DNA of 64,000 bases from Agrobacterium fabrum str. C58 (GCF_000092025.1 NC_003063.2:1927501-1991500), one strand, 5' to 3'; counted from the stretch's first letter, positions 50,447-60,133 are shown. Made by a program: numbers and translations. The notes: generated from the letters alone by a model not told the origin.

Positions 50447-51850
50447 TTAAGGCTTTCGGATGCTTTCCGATAATCCGGGCATGTCGGCCATGACCAGCCC
50501 ATGGCCGGCCTGATGCTGCGCGTTGCCGTTGAAACGCCGGAAGACGACATCGGATGGGCGTCCCGTCAGGAATTTGTCGACGCCGTATTCCAGCGCTTTA
50601 CGGTAGACGACGAGCGCTCCATCGATGGCGTCAAGCGTTTTGGCTATATCCTCGTCCTCATGCGTGTAGCTTACAACGAGAGACGGTGCGAGAAGGCCGC
50701 GACGGATGGTTTCCTGCAGAAACAGCGATCGAAAGGCCTGAGACGGCTTTCCGGTCTGGTCTAGCGTGAAGTAGCTGAGGCAGGCAGAATGGCCCTGGAT
50801 GCCGAAGTAGGAATCGAGCCCGTGCGCAATTGCGATCTGGCTGATGGCGGCGCGCAGCGAATTTCCCTGTCGGACCAGATGTGGGACCACGGGTTCATGC
50901 GTGTAAACTTTCATGGTTGCGATGGCCGCCGCCATCGCATGCGTTTCTGCACCATGCGTCGTCGAAAGCAGGAAGACGCGGGGGGCATCGGTTTGATCGA
51001 TACCGCCCCGTTCCATGAACTCGCGCTTGCCGGCAAGTGCGGAAATAGAAAAGCCATTCCCCAGCGCCTTGCCGAAACAGGATAGATCGGGGACGATGTC
51101 ATATGTCTTCTGCGCGCCCCCCGCATCCCATCGGAAGCCGGTGATCATTTCGTCGAGAATGAAAAGCGCGCCGTTTTCGTGGCAAAGCTTCTGGAGTTTG
51201 TGAAGAAACTGGTCCCGAGGCGGATCACCGCGCGACGGCTCCAGGATGAAGGCGGCTATGCGACCCTTAAAGCGGTCAAACAGACTGCGCGCACTTGCCA
51301 GATCATTGTAGCTGAAGCCAAGGACCAGATTCTGGATCGCCTCGGGAATGCCCGCATTCATTTCCGTTGTCCCGATGAACCAGTCGTCGGTCGAGAAAAA
51401 CGGGTGGTCGCTGCAGCGCGCGATCAGGTCGCGGCCGGTAACGGCGCGTGCAAGTCGTATCGCGGCGGATGTCGCATCGGAACCGTTCTTGCAGAATTTG
51501 ACCATTTCGGCGGTCTGGACCGTATCGAGAAAGGTCGATGCGCAATCCACCTCGATCTTTGAAGGGCGCGTGAAGTTGCAGCCACGGTATAGTTCCGCAC
51601 GCGCCGCCTCTACGACGTCGGCATAGGCATGGCCAAGGCCGACAGCCCGATTACCCATGCCGTATTCGATATATTCATTTCCATCGACATCCCAGACATG
51701 GCAGCCATATCCCCTTTCAATGAATCCGGGAGACAGGACAGGGTACTGGTCGTCACCCTTTGCATAGGTATGCGCGCCGCCCGGTATGATGTTGCGGGCG
51801 CGCTGGCGCAGTCGATCCGAGTTTTCGAAATTTTCGACGAAAGTTTGCAT
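50447..51850 (-). CDS. Glutamate-1-semialdehyde aminomutase-like PLP enzyme
   Basis: The ATG at 51850 (MQTFVENF) gives 467 residues. It is a class III aminotransferase: IIPGGAHTYAKGDDQYP, YIEYGMGNRAVGLGH, KFCKNGSDATSAAIRLAR, ILDEMITGFRWD and the PLP lysine K261 in CFGKALGNGF. This resembles HemL, but the locus context and extended C-terminus suggest a sugar or side-chain aminotransferase used in polysaccharide synthesis. It is the first gene of the minus-strand block. A TTG start nine codons upstream is possible but unlikely. Confidence 0.82.
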   Translation of the reverse strand: MQTFVENFENSDRLRQRARNIIPGGAHTYAKGDDQYPVLSPGFIERGYGCHVWDVDGNEYIEYGMGNRAVGLGHAYADVVEAARAELYRGCNFTRPSKIEVDCASTFLDTVQTAEMVKFCKNGSDATSAAIRLARAVTGRDLIARCSDHPFFSTDDWFIGTTEMNAGIPEAIQNLVLGFSYNDLASARSLFDRFKGRIAAFILEPSRGDPPRDQFLHKLQKLCHENGALFILDEMITGFRWDAGGAQKTYDIVPDLSCFGKALGNGFSISALAGKREFMERGGIDQTDAPRVFLLSTTHGAETHAMAAAIATMKVYTHEPVVPHLVRQGNSLRAAISQIAIAHGLDSYFGIQGHSACLSYFTLDQTGKPSQAFRSLFLQETIRRGLLAPSLVVSYTHEDEDIAKTLDAIDGALVVYRKALEYGVDKFLTGRPSDVVFRRFNGNAQHQAGHGLVMADMPGLSESIRKP

Positions 51851-52065
51851 GGCGAAATCCCGGGTCCATATGTCCAATGACCGGAGATTACCGTATCCGG
51901 CTCGGTGCCCGTTACCCCGTCTTTATGCTTGGAATGCTAACCGAAAGGCTTAGAGGAGATGTACAGCCTTCTTGTCATAATCGCTCCAATGCGTTTGCAT
52001 CGTGCAGGCCCGACACCCGCAGGCGATCATGGATTTTAAACAGGTTCGCTTCACGACACCTGACG

Positions 52066-52794
52066 TTAGTTTTTGAACAGATCGGATATTTTAAAGATCA
52101 CTTCCGTTCGGTTTTTGGCGTCGACTTTCTTCATGATATTGCGGATATGCACCTTTACGGTGCTTTCACGAAGATTGAGTTCATAGGCGATGATCTTGTT
52201 TGGCTTGCCTTGCGTGAGCGCGTTGATGACATCGACCTCACGTTGGGTGAACATTGCGGTGCGCTGACGTTCCTTGTCTTCTGCAACCACGAGCAACTGC
52301 CTGAGATCGCTGAGATTTTCAGCTGACACGAAAGCGCCACCCGCCAATGCAAGTGAGATGGCGCCCACGCATACCGCCAGTCCTATCGACGAGGAGATGT
52401 ATCCCCGCACGCCTGCGTCAAACGCCCTCATGACCTGGCGCAGATCGCGGTTTTCCGCAAGAATGACGACCGGCAGATAAGGGTAATCGGCAATAAATTC
52501 CCGCAGCTCATGAAGGGATACGTCATCGCAAAAATCGCTGCGTCCGACGTTGACCAGAATGCCGCTATGATGTCCGTTCGGGGCATGCCTCCAGTCGTCG
52601 AGTGATGAAAACAGTTCGACTTCCATATCAAGGCCATATGCGATCAGGCTCTGAGCCAGACACTCACGGTCAAGCGCCCGGTCGTCGATGATCGCCAGCT
52701 TTTTGACCGAAGTTTCCATAGGTTTCGAATGCGCAATCACATGAAAGTTCGGTGATAATGGGCTGTATGCGTTATTGGGAACTGACGTCAGCAT
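52066..52794 (-). CDS. LuxR-family regulator with degenerate receiver (paralogue of 43517-44227)
   Basis: The ATG at 52794, preceded by TAGGACATACC, gives 242 residues; an internal ATG at 52719 is possible but has no ribosome-binding site. The receiver-like domain (LAIIDDRALDRECLAQSL, YPYLPVVILAENRD, GVRGYISSSIGLAVCV) carries N82 in place of the phosphoacceptor aspartate (ILVNVGRS) and lacks the conserved lysine. The LuxR HTH is complete (FTQREVDVINALTQGKPNKIIAYELNL and STVKVHIRNIMKKVDAKNRTEV). It shares GVRGYISSS and the whole HTH pattern with the other LuxR protein of the locus. Confidence 0.82.
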   Translation of the reverse strand: MLTSVPNNAYSPLSPNFHVIAHSKPMETSVKKLAIIDDRALDRECLAQSLIAYGLDMEVELFSSLDDWRHAPNGHHSGILVNVGRSDFCDDVSLHELREFIADYPYLPVVILAENRDLRQVMRAFDAGVRGYISSSIGLAVCVGAISLALAGGAFVSAENLSDLRQLLVVAEDKERQRTAMFTQREVDVINALTQGKPNKIIAYELNLRESTVKVHIRNIMKKVDAKNRTEVIFKISDLFKN

Positions 52795-53495
52795 GGTATG
52801 TCCTATCCGCGCTAAAGCGTGCTTGCGGATCTGCCTGGCTTGGCAGAGACGCAACCGAAGAGTTTCTTTTTACGAGTCGCCACAACGGACGTTGAGGGGC
52901 AACCCGTCACGTCGTTGTCAATCGGGAACTTCGGAAAGACACAATCTGAATTGCGGTCTGGATTTTTCGAGATTCAATGTCGGCCAGAAAGCAACAGACG
53001 TGGCACTACCCGAATTTCTATCAGGGCATCGTACAATGGAGTATCACAACTGGAAAAGGTTCGGAAATTACTCACTTTCGATTGTGATTTCGAGGCAGTG
53101 TTCAATCGGGCATGATGTGAACAGACAAGCAGACACGCGCGAACTGCTTGAAATATAATGTCTGTCAGGCCGTCGTCGTTTTTGTAGGCTACCACTAATT
53201 ATAATGGATGAATTATAATCGCGGCCGGATTGATTTATTATCCGCCTTCGGTCCATTTGTTTGTGATGTCGGCAACCTATGCGTGTTCAACGCATTCTGA
53301 AGCTGCGTCTCAAGACGATTGGACACTCTGTACCCGTATATTCGTCTTATGACGGAGCACGGTAGAATATATATCCCTGACGAATGATCTCAAGGCCGTG
53401 AAGGCCGTTTTCAAGACTTCGTTGACCCTTCATACCCGGCGCTTTGCAAGGGTCGATTTCTGTTTGGAACGTGTGCCAATTTTTACGAGAGTAAC
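52795..53495. other. Intergenic region of about 700 bp with AT-rich core
   Basis: No supported gene lies between the LuxR regulator and the hybrid kinase; open frames here lack ribosome-binding sites and read like non-coding sequence. The part from 53150 to 53380 is clearly AT-rich compared with the rest of the window and includes TATAAT-like hexamers and the direct repeat at 53197-53219. It should hold the promoters of both divergent genes. Confidence 0.5.
53197..53219. repeat. AATTATAAT direct repeat, 14-bp period
   Basis: AATTATAAT occurs at 53197-53205 and again at 53211-53219. Placed in the AT-rich divergent promoter region, the pair could be a target of an AT-recognising regulator such as a Ros/MucR-type protein, but no box match was tested. 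Confidence 0.3.
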
Positions 53496-55904
53496 ATGGC
53501 GGAAGGCGGCGATGACAGTCAAAAGGTTCCCTCCGCTTTCGAGGCGGACACCGGTCCGCTGCCCGGATCACGGGAAGCAGCACATGCTAAGGCATTCCCG
53601 AGTGTCGGTGTCGGATCTTCATCGAGTGGACTGAATGCTAAGGATCAGTCGATGAATGGGGAACTCGTCACTTCGAAAGAGGAACTGCAATCCCTCAACG
53701 AAGAACTGACAGCCCTCAACAATCAATTGCACGAAGCACTGGAGCGCCAGCGCGCGGTTGCCAACGATCTGCAAAACGTCCTGTATAGTACCGATGTCCC
53801 GACGCTTTTTCTGGATTCCAGTCTTCGTATACGGTTCTTCACACCAGCCACTCGGTCAGTATTCCACATCGTATCGTCCGATGTGGGCCGTCCCCTTTCA
53901 GACCTCAGCGGCTTCGACGGCGACGGTACGCTTCAAACCGATGCCATGGCGACCCTCCACGACGGCAATACAATCGACAGGGAAATAGGAGGATCTGACG
54001 GTCGATGGTATGTCCGCCGCGTCAAACCCTATCGCGGCGAGAGCAAGACCGTCGACGGGGTCGTCATCACCTTCATCGATGTGAGCGCCCAGAAACAGGC
54101 TGCCGAGAGCAGGGAAGCTGCAAAGAAATCCGCCGAGCGGGCGACCGAGGCCAAGTCGCGATTCCTGTCTGCGGCAAGCCACGATCTGCGTCAGCCGCTG
54201 CAAACCCTGAAACTGTTGCAGGGGCTTTTGGAGAGGAGCGTGGGCGAAGGGCGGGCGCGCACTTTCGTTCAGAGGATGGAGGAAACGCTGTCCTCGATGT
54301 CGGGCATGCTCGACTCCCTTCTCGACATCAACCAGATAGAAGCTGGCATGGTGGAACCGCAGGTCGTGAACTTTGCAATAGGCAACCTTCTGGGACTGCT
54401 CTTCAAGGAGTTTTATTATCCCGCTCGCGCCGCCGGGCTGCAACTCCATGTCGTGCCGTCCAGCCTCGCCGTTCGCACTGATCCGCGTCTGTTCGAGCAG
54501 ATCGTTCGTAACCTTCTGTCCAATGCGCTGAAATATACGACCAGCGGCAAAATTCTGGTCGGCTGTCGCCGGCGTGGTACGAAGGTTCGGTTCGAAGTGT
54601 GGGACACTGGCATCGGTATTCCCGAGAGCCAAATCGAGGATGTTTTCCAGGAATACCTCCAGCTCGATGCGTCTGCTGGAACAGAAGACCGTGGTTTGGG
54701 GCTGGGATTGTCAATCGTCAAGCGGCTCAGCGAGCTCCTCGAATTGAGGGTAGCGGTGCGATCGCGATTGCATAAAGGTTCCGTATTCATGATCGAGATC
54801 GATCAGGCACCGGCAGGTGAGCCGCTTGTGCCACTTCGTGCGCCGGTGGATGGCCGTCCGCATCACACGACCGCCCTGTCGTCTGCCTCGGTTTTGATCA
54901 TCGAGGACGAAAACGGCATGCGCGATCTTCTCAAGATGGGCCTTGAGCAGTCTGGATATGTGGTCGCTGCGACCTCAACGGGTGCCGAAGCGCTCGCGAT
55001 CGTTCGCGGACTGCAGTTCAAGCCCGACGTCATTCTCGCGGACTACAATTTCCCTACCGGCGGGAATGGCATTGCTGCGATTGAAGATATCCGGCAGGCG
55101 CTCCGCCGAAATGTTCCGGCGCTCATTCTCACAGGCGATATTTCCAGCAAGGCCCTGACGACTTTTGCGCAGCACGAAATACCCTATCTGCACAAGCCGG
55201 TGAAACTCAAGGACGTCGTGCAGGTGGTCGAGACCCTGGTCGTTCGCCAAACCGGCGAAAGGGCGGAGCATATAAGCGAACCTGAAGACATGGAGCCGAT
55301 GACGGGCCGGCTCATCGAAGTCGTCGACGACGAGAAAGACATCCGGGACCACTTGCGGGCTCTTTTCGAAGGCGAGGGCTGGACAGTCGCAACCTATGTT
55401 TCGGCCGAAGAGTATATTGCAGATTACAAGCCGGACAGATCAGGTTGTCTGCTTGTCGATGCGTATCTGCCGGGCATGGTCGGCATGGAGTTGCTGCGCC
55501 TGCTGAAAGAAAGACAGCACCGGTTTCCGGTCATTGTGATCACGGGTCACAGCGATGTGCGTATGGCAATCGATGCGATGCGATACGGAGCGGCCGATTT
55601 CATCGAGAAGCCGATTTCTTACCAGGAACTGTATCGGAGCGTTCGGTCCGCGCTTGATCGTTCGCGTGATGCGAACGAGCGCGAGGAACGGCGTGAAGCG
55701 GCGCGCGCCACCCTGGCGACGCTGACGCGCAAGCAACGGCAGATCCTTGACCGTATTGTCCAGGGGCAGGCCAACAAGATTATTGCAGCCGATCTGAAGC
55801 TTAGTCAGCGCACCGTCGAGAATCACCGTGCTTCAATCATGCGCCGTACGAAATCCGCTTCGTTGCCGGCATTGTTGCGGCTTGTCCTGAATGCCGAAGA
55901 ATAG
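53496..55904 (+). CDS. Soluble hybrid kinase with PAS, HisKA, two receivers and a LuxR/FixJ HTH
   Basis: An 802-residue protein with no membrane segment. Order: coiled coil (about 50-95, SKEELQSLNEELTALNNQL), PAS (about 95-205), HisKA with H229 in SAASHDLRQPLQ, HATPase (LLSNALKY, DTGIGIP, GLGLGLSIV), receiver 1 with D516 in ILADYNFP, receiver 2 with D655 in LLVDAYLPG, and a terminal HTH (LTRKQRQILDRIVQGQANKIIAADLKLS, TVENHRASIMRR). All phosphotransfer residues are present. The opening coiled coil is the linker normally found after CheB-CheR in CheBR-PAS-kinase fusions, so the gene looks like such a fusion without its chemotaxis-type domains. The start is an ATG with a weak GAGAG. Confidence 0.85.
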   Translation: MAEGGDDSQKVPSAFEADTGPLPGSREAAHAKAFPSVGVGSSSSGLNAKDQSMNGELVTSKEELQSLNEELTALNNQLHEALERQRAVANDLQNVLYSTDVPTLFLDSSLRIRFFTPATRSVFHIVSSDVGRPLSDLSGFDGDGTLQTDAMATLHDGNTIDREIGGSDGRWYVRRVKPYRGESKTVDGVVITFIDVSAQKQAAESREAAKKSAERATEAKSRFLSAASHDLRQPLQTLKLLQGLLERSVGEGRARTFVQRMEETLSSMSGMLDSLLDINQIEAGMVEPQVVNFAIGNLLGLLFKEFYYPARAAGLQLHVVPSSLAVRTDPRLFEQIVRNLLSNALKYTTSGKILVGCRRRGTKVRFEVWDTGIGIPESQIEDVFQEYLQLDASAGTEDRGLGLGLSIVKRLSELLELRVAVRSRLHKGSVFMIEIDQAPAGEPLVPLRAPVDGRPHHTTALSSASVLIIEDENGMRDLLKMGLEQSGYVVAATSTGAEALAIVRGLQFKPDVILADYNFPTGGNGIAAIEDIRQALRRNVPALILTGDISSKALTTFAQHEIPYLHKPVKLKDVVQVVETLVVRQTGERAEHISEPEDMEPMTGRLIEVVDDEKDIRDHLRALFEGEGWTVATYVSAEEYIADYKPDRSGCLLVDAYLPGMVGMELLRLLKERQHRFPVIVITGHSDVRMAIDAMRYGAADFIEKPISYQELYRSVRSALDRSRDANEREERREAARATLATLTRKQRQILDRIVQGQANKIIAADLKLSQRTVENHRASIMRRTKSASLPALLRLVLNAEE

Positions 55905-55937
55905 GCCTTTGTCATCGAAAATTTGGTCGGTCGACAG

Positions 55938-56897
55938 CTATCGGCGGGCGATCGCTGCACGAATGCGGTGCAGCGCATCGGGTCGTCGCATAAGATAACT
56001 TATCGGTGGTAGAAGCGCTGAAGCGGGTCTCAGGCGGAAAGCTTGTGCAAGGAGGGCACCCGCGCCAGGCCTGCGCCGAACCAGATTGGAAAGCGCACAC
56101 CAATAGGCGCGGTCGCTCAGGCTCGCGCGACCGCGCCGGAGCAGGGTCTTGGCATCGGCAAGTAACGCCCCTTCGTTGCCGAAGAAGCTTTCAAGCGCGG
56201 CTTCGATTTCGGCATTCCAGGCAAGCACGTTATCAAGGATGGCCGACTGGTTGGCGCCGTGGATGCGGGTGAAATTCTGCACGGCGTCAAGTTCGACGAT
56301 GTCGCCCAGCACCGCGAGCCGCATCCACATCTCGACATCGTCGGTGTGACGCAGTGCTGGCCGGTAATGTCCGGCATGTTGCTGAATGTGCGTTCTGGTA
56401 ACCGCGAGTGGGCCTTGCACCGGGCTGCGTCCCGTCGCACAGATGTTGGCGATGAAGTCCATCCCGCGATGAAGCCGCATACCATCGGCATCGCTGTGGA
56501 GGCCTGATGCAATTTCGGCGTCGTCGCGGAAGAAGGCGGTGCGGCCGAAGGCCATGTGCGCGCCGGGATTATTGTCGAGCGCTTCCATTGCGCGTGCCAG
56601 GGCACCCGGCGACAGGACATCGTCGGCGCAGATAATGGCGAAATAATCCGCCCGCGCCCAATCGATGCCTGCGTTGAAAGACGCGTGACCGCCGAGGTTC
56701 CTTGCGCGCAGGCTCGTTTCGATACGCGGATTTGCTGCCGCGAGAGACCGGGAGATCGCAACACTATCGTCTGTAGAGGCATTGTCGATGATGAGGATGC
56801 GCATGTCGGCGATGTTCTGGCCAAGGACGCTTTCTACGCACCCCTTGAGAAAGCGACCGTAATTGTAGTTGGGAATGACGATATCGATACTGCTCAT
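55938..56897 (-). CDS. Family 2 glycosyltransferase
   Basis: A 319-residue GT-A enzyme. It opens IDIVIPNYNYGRFLKGCVESVLGQ, then ILIIDNASTDDSV, and has the metal-binding acid pair in IICADDVLSPGAL. A later HTDDVEMWMRLA segment supplies the usual catalytic acid region. There is no signal peptide; it adds a sugar to the lipid-linked repeat unit on the cytoplasmic face. The start overlaps the flippase gene stop as ATGA. Confidence 0.87.
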   Translation of the reverse strand: MSSIDIVIPNYNYGRFLKGCVESVLGQNIADMRILIIDNASTDDSVAISRSLAAANPRIETSLRARNLGGHASFNAGIDWARADYFAIICADDVLSPGALARAMEALDNNPGAHMAFGRTAFFRDDAEIASGLHSDADGMRLHRGMDFIANICATGRSPVQGPLAVTRTHIQQHAGHYRPALRHTDDVEMWMRLAVLGDIVELDAVQNFTRIHGANQSAILDNVLAWNAEIEAALESFFGNEGALLADAKTLLRRGRASLSDRAYWCALSNLVRRRPGAGALLAQAFRLRPASALLPPISYLMRRPDALHRIRAAIARR

Positions 56898-58405
56898 GGC
56901 TCGACCGCTGCTGAAACGACGGTGTCGGGAATGGAAGCCGGTGCAGCAGGTTTGCCGACTTTACGCCGGCGCCCGGTGAAAGCGTCGAGGGTCGAACGTA
57001 TTTCGCTGAGGAGCGGGTGGCGCAGAAGAAACAGGCCGGCGGCCCAGCCCGTCACCGAAAGAAGGACGGCGCCGCCAGCCTGGGCGAGGGAGTAATCGAA
57101 GCGGAAGCCCATCCAGGCGGATATGGCGAGCGGCCCCGCAATCGCGGCAAGGGTCACGCTGGCGCTTGGCGCGACGGCTGCGAACAGTTCGGGTAATTTG
57201 AAGTGCGCATGGCGCCTGACCAGATAGAAGGCGACGAGCATCTGGAAGGGCAATGTCACGAATTGGCTCAGCGCGACTGCGGTCAGGCCGAAGAAGCTCG
57301 CGGAGCAGAGCACAATTGCCGAAACGCTGCGGCAGACGAAATTGCCGAGGAACGCTTCGCGGTTGGCGTTGAGGGCGATCAGCAGCGGCGTTGTCAGCAC
57401 CATTGGAAACCAGAAAATCGAGGCAAGCGCGAGGATCCGGGTGATTGGTACGGCGGCAAGCCACTGGTCTCCCAGTGCAAGGCGCACGATGGGATCGGCG
57501 AGGATGGCGACCATGATCAGCGACGGCCAATAGAGCACGGTGATGTAACTGAGGGCGCGAAGGTAGGATCTGCGGACGTCCCCGCCTTCGCGAACTTCTG
57601 CGGCGAGCGCCGGAAAGGCGAAGGAAAAGATTGCCGAAAGGAAAATGCGATCGGGAATGGAGCAGACGGTATTAGCGCGATTGTAGATCGCAACCGCGGT
57701 CGGTGTCATGGCAAAGCCGAGCACCAGTTGCGGCAGGGACTCGTATAATTTGTCGACGATGGTGGCAGCGCCCCTGTAACGGCCGAATTCGGCCATACGG
57801 CGCCACGACTTGAGCGAGAGGCGTGCTGACCGCTGGGCCGGATCGGCATAGGCGGCAAGAGCGCTGGCAACGCTGTTGCCGACGAGCAGGCCAAGAGCAA
57901 AACTGACGAAGCCCCATCCATTTCTGGCAGCGAAGATCGTCACGACAGCCATGACGACGAGACCGATGGTTCGGACGCGTGCGATGGTGCCGAAGGCCAG
58001 CCGGCGACGCAGCATGGAAAACGCCGGCATGCCAAGGCTTTCGGCCATGACGGCGGCTATTGCGAGGACAAGATAGTGCTGGAGACCGGGCTGGTGGTAG
58101 AAAAGCGCCAGATACGGTCCGCACAGATAAAGAACGACCCCGAGAATACCGCTGACCAGAAGCAGCAGTGTAAGCGATGTGTTGATGTCATCGCGTTCAA
58201 CGACATCGAGCTGAATGAGGAAGTCGGACGAAACGAATTCGCGAAAGGCGAAGATGACCGCCGTCACCCCGTAGCCGATAACGGCGAAGCCCACTTCCGC
58301 AGGCGAAAGCAGCCGCGACATGATCGCGATCAGAGCGAAATTGATCGCAATTCCGAGGTGCTGTTCCAGCATGGCCATGAAAAAGGCACGGCGGACTTTG
58401 TGCAT
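56894..58405 (-). CDS. Wzx-like polysaccharide flippase (MATE/MVF superfamily)
   Basis: The ATG at 58405 follows GGAG and gives 503 residues; a longer frame upstream is not needed. About 12-14 hydrophobic helices are evident. The N-terminus (AMLEQHLGIAINFALIAIMSRLLSPAEVG) and AIYNRANTVCSIPDRIFLSAIFSFAFPAL are typical of WzxC/oligosaccharide flippases. It should move the lipid-linked repeat unit across the inner membrane. It is coupled to the glycosyltransferase gene by ATGA. Confidence 0.87.
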   Translation of the reverse strand: MHKVRRAFFMAMLEQHLGIAINFALIAIMSRLLSPAEVGFAVIGYGVTAVIFAFREFVSSDFLIQLDVVERDDINTSLTLLLLVSGILGVVLYLCGPYLALFYHQPGLQHYLVLAIAAVMAESLGMPAFSMLRRRLAFGTIARVRTIGLVVMAVVTIFAARNGWGFVSFALGLLVGNSVASALAAYADPAQRSARLSLKSWRRMAEFGRYRGAATIVDKLYESLPQLVLGFAMTPTAVAIYNRANTVCSIPDRIFLSAIFSFAFPALAAEVREGGDVRRSYLRALSYITVLYWPSLIMVAILADPIVRLALGDQWLAAVPITRILALASIFWFPMVLTTPLLIALNANREAFLGNFVCRSVSAIVLCSASFFGLTAVALSQFVTLPFQMLVAFYLVRRHAHFKLPELFAAVAPSASVTLAAIAGPLAISAWMGFRFDYSLAQAGGAVLLSVTGWAAGLFLLRHPLLSEIRSTLDAFTGRRRKVGKPAAPASIPDTVVSAAVEP

Positions 58406-58630
58406 CGAAGAGCTCCGACAGCGTCGACGATAGTCGACGGTAGCGTCAAATCTAGAGTGCGGACTTGAACCTTGAAAATCTGACCATTGGGATGCCAGTC
58501 GGATCCGTAGGTGCAGGCGGTTTGGAGAATGTTTCTCGAAGGGCATGCGACAGTGGGCGGTCTACTCCAATCGAATGTTAAAGCGCCTCGGTATTACGCC
58601 GAAAGCATTAGTTTGCGGGATAGTGCGTGC

Positions 58631-59863
58631 CTAAGGCGTAACGCCCTGCGGCGTTGCGACGATATCCGTTAGGAGAAATTCCCGGCCGAGTAGCGCCTCC
58701 TGCTCGGCGAGCTGGCGCCTGAATCGTTCATTGGCGTGGGCAATCCGCTGCCTCACCGCATCGGCCCCAGCAAGTATTTCCTTCACAAGCTCGATAACGT
58801 CCTCGACTTCGAACGTGTCGATGTGCCGGACAAATTTCTCCTGGTCGAAATCATTCATGAGATCATCGAACTTGCGGGCGTAACCGATTGATATTGTAGG
58901 ATTTCCAAGTTTCAGCGAGCAGACCACTCCGTGGTATCTCGACACCACGGCCAGATCGATTGCTGCCATCTGCAGCATGATATCGCGCAGCGTTGCGGCC
59001 GAGCTGATCTCGATCTGTGACATCTCATCCTCGGAGAGCATATCGTTAAGCAGAAACATCAGATCCGCGCAGGCGACCCGATCCGTAACGTCCCCCATCA
59101 AAAGCGTGATACGATGACCTTCACCGATCAACCAGCTAACAAGCTGCGAGAGCTTGTGGATGTAGGTCTGGTAAATCCTGTTGGCCTCGGGATCGTTGTG
59201 ACGCCAACCGCGATAATCCATGACGCCGACACCTATTCTCATTGCGCCGTCGGCGGACCTCTCGCGGTGGGGAACAGGCGCAGGAAGATCAAAAGCGATA
59301 TCGGGGTAACGGTGGTCTCGCGACACGTCAACGCCGATCATTTTCATGTAGTTGAGGGAGAAATCGTCCCGATAGGAGCGGTAGGAGGCCATCTGTGCTG
59401 CCGAGCGCAGGAACCAGCGGCTGAGACGGCTTTTCATCGGACCGGCGCCGATGCTGACGAAAGCGATCCGCGTGTTACGAAGGCGTGCAACGAGACACCA
59501 GCAAAATACGACAAAGGGCCAGCCGAACCACTTTTCCTGAAAATCATCGAGGATGCCGGTCCCCGGTATGATCATCAGGTCAGCCTTGTCGAAACCAAAG
59601 AGGCAACTGACCAATAACATCAGCCGTGAAGGCACCTTGCCGAGCAGCCTGTCCAGTTGCCTCATCCACGGATTCGTCAGGGGAGGGCCGCCGACGCCCA
59701 TCGAACGAATGTTGAACTTCGCACTTACGACTGTCGGGCTTGCGCAGATACACAAGAGATCGGCATCGGGCCTCATCCTGCGCAGATAAAGGAGCATGGC
59801 TTCCAGCGATCCGTCATTGCCGGAATTGCCCGAGCCAAATTGTCCAAGGAGAGTGATCCTCAT
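58631..59863 (-). CDS. Polysaccharide pyruvyl transferase family protein
   Basis: A 410-residue protein. ITLLGQFGSGNSGNDGSLEAML is the usual N-terminal GNxGN-type motif of pyruvyl transferases, IIPGTGILDDFQEKWFGWPF and FVSIGAGPMKS follow, and SRYHGVVCSLKLGNPTISIGYARKFD is the conserved C-terminal block. It adds a pyruvyl ketal to a sugar, giving the polymer negative charge. It is divergent from the family 4 glycosyltransferase gene, with a 270-bp gap in which I see no gene. Confidence 0.85.
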   Translation of the reverse strand: MRITLLGQFGSGNSGNDGSLEAMLLYLRRMRPDADLLCICASPTVVSAKFNIRSMGVGGPPLTNPWMRQLDRLLGKVPSRLMLLVSCLFGFDKADLMIIPGTGILDDFQEKWFGWPFVVFCWCLVARLRNTRIAFVSIGAGPMKSRLSRWFLRSAAQMASYRSYRDDFSLNYMKMIGVDVSRDHRYPDIAFDLPAPVPHRERSADGAMRIGVGVMDYRGWRHNDPEANRIYQTYIHKLSQLVSWLIGEGHRITLLMGDVTDRVACADLMFLLNDMLSEDEMSQIEISSAATLRDIMLQMAAIDLAVVSRYHGVVCSLKLGNPTISIGYARKFDDLMNDFDQEKFVRHIDTFEVEDVIELVKEILAGADAVRQRIAHANERFRRQLAEQEALLGREFLLTDIVATPQGVTP

Positions 59864-60133
59864 TTATTTTCCAATCGCAGCACGGCGCCGACACGCTCGA
59901 TATGGCATTGATATCCGCTGGATCGGCACGACCCCACACCGACCTTCGGGTTGCGTCTTACGCCAAACGAATAGTCTGGCCGACGCAAACCTCTCAAAGG
60001 AAGATACGGCTAAGCCTAAGATGCAACTGACTGTCATCCCGTGGCTTTTTAGTATGTCGCCTTAGCCGCCACTCGAACCATCCGCCGTCGATCCATTGCG
60101 GCATGGTTGTGGATGCAAGAGTGAGAGTGTCCC

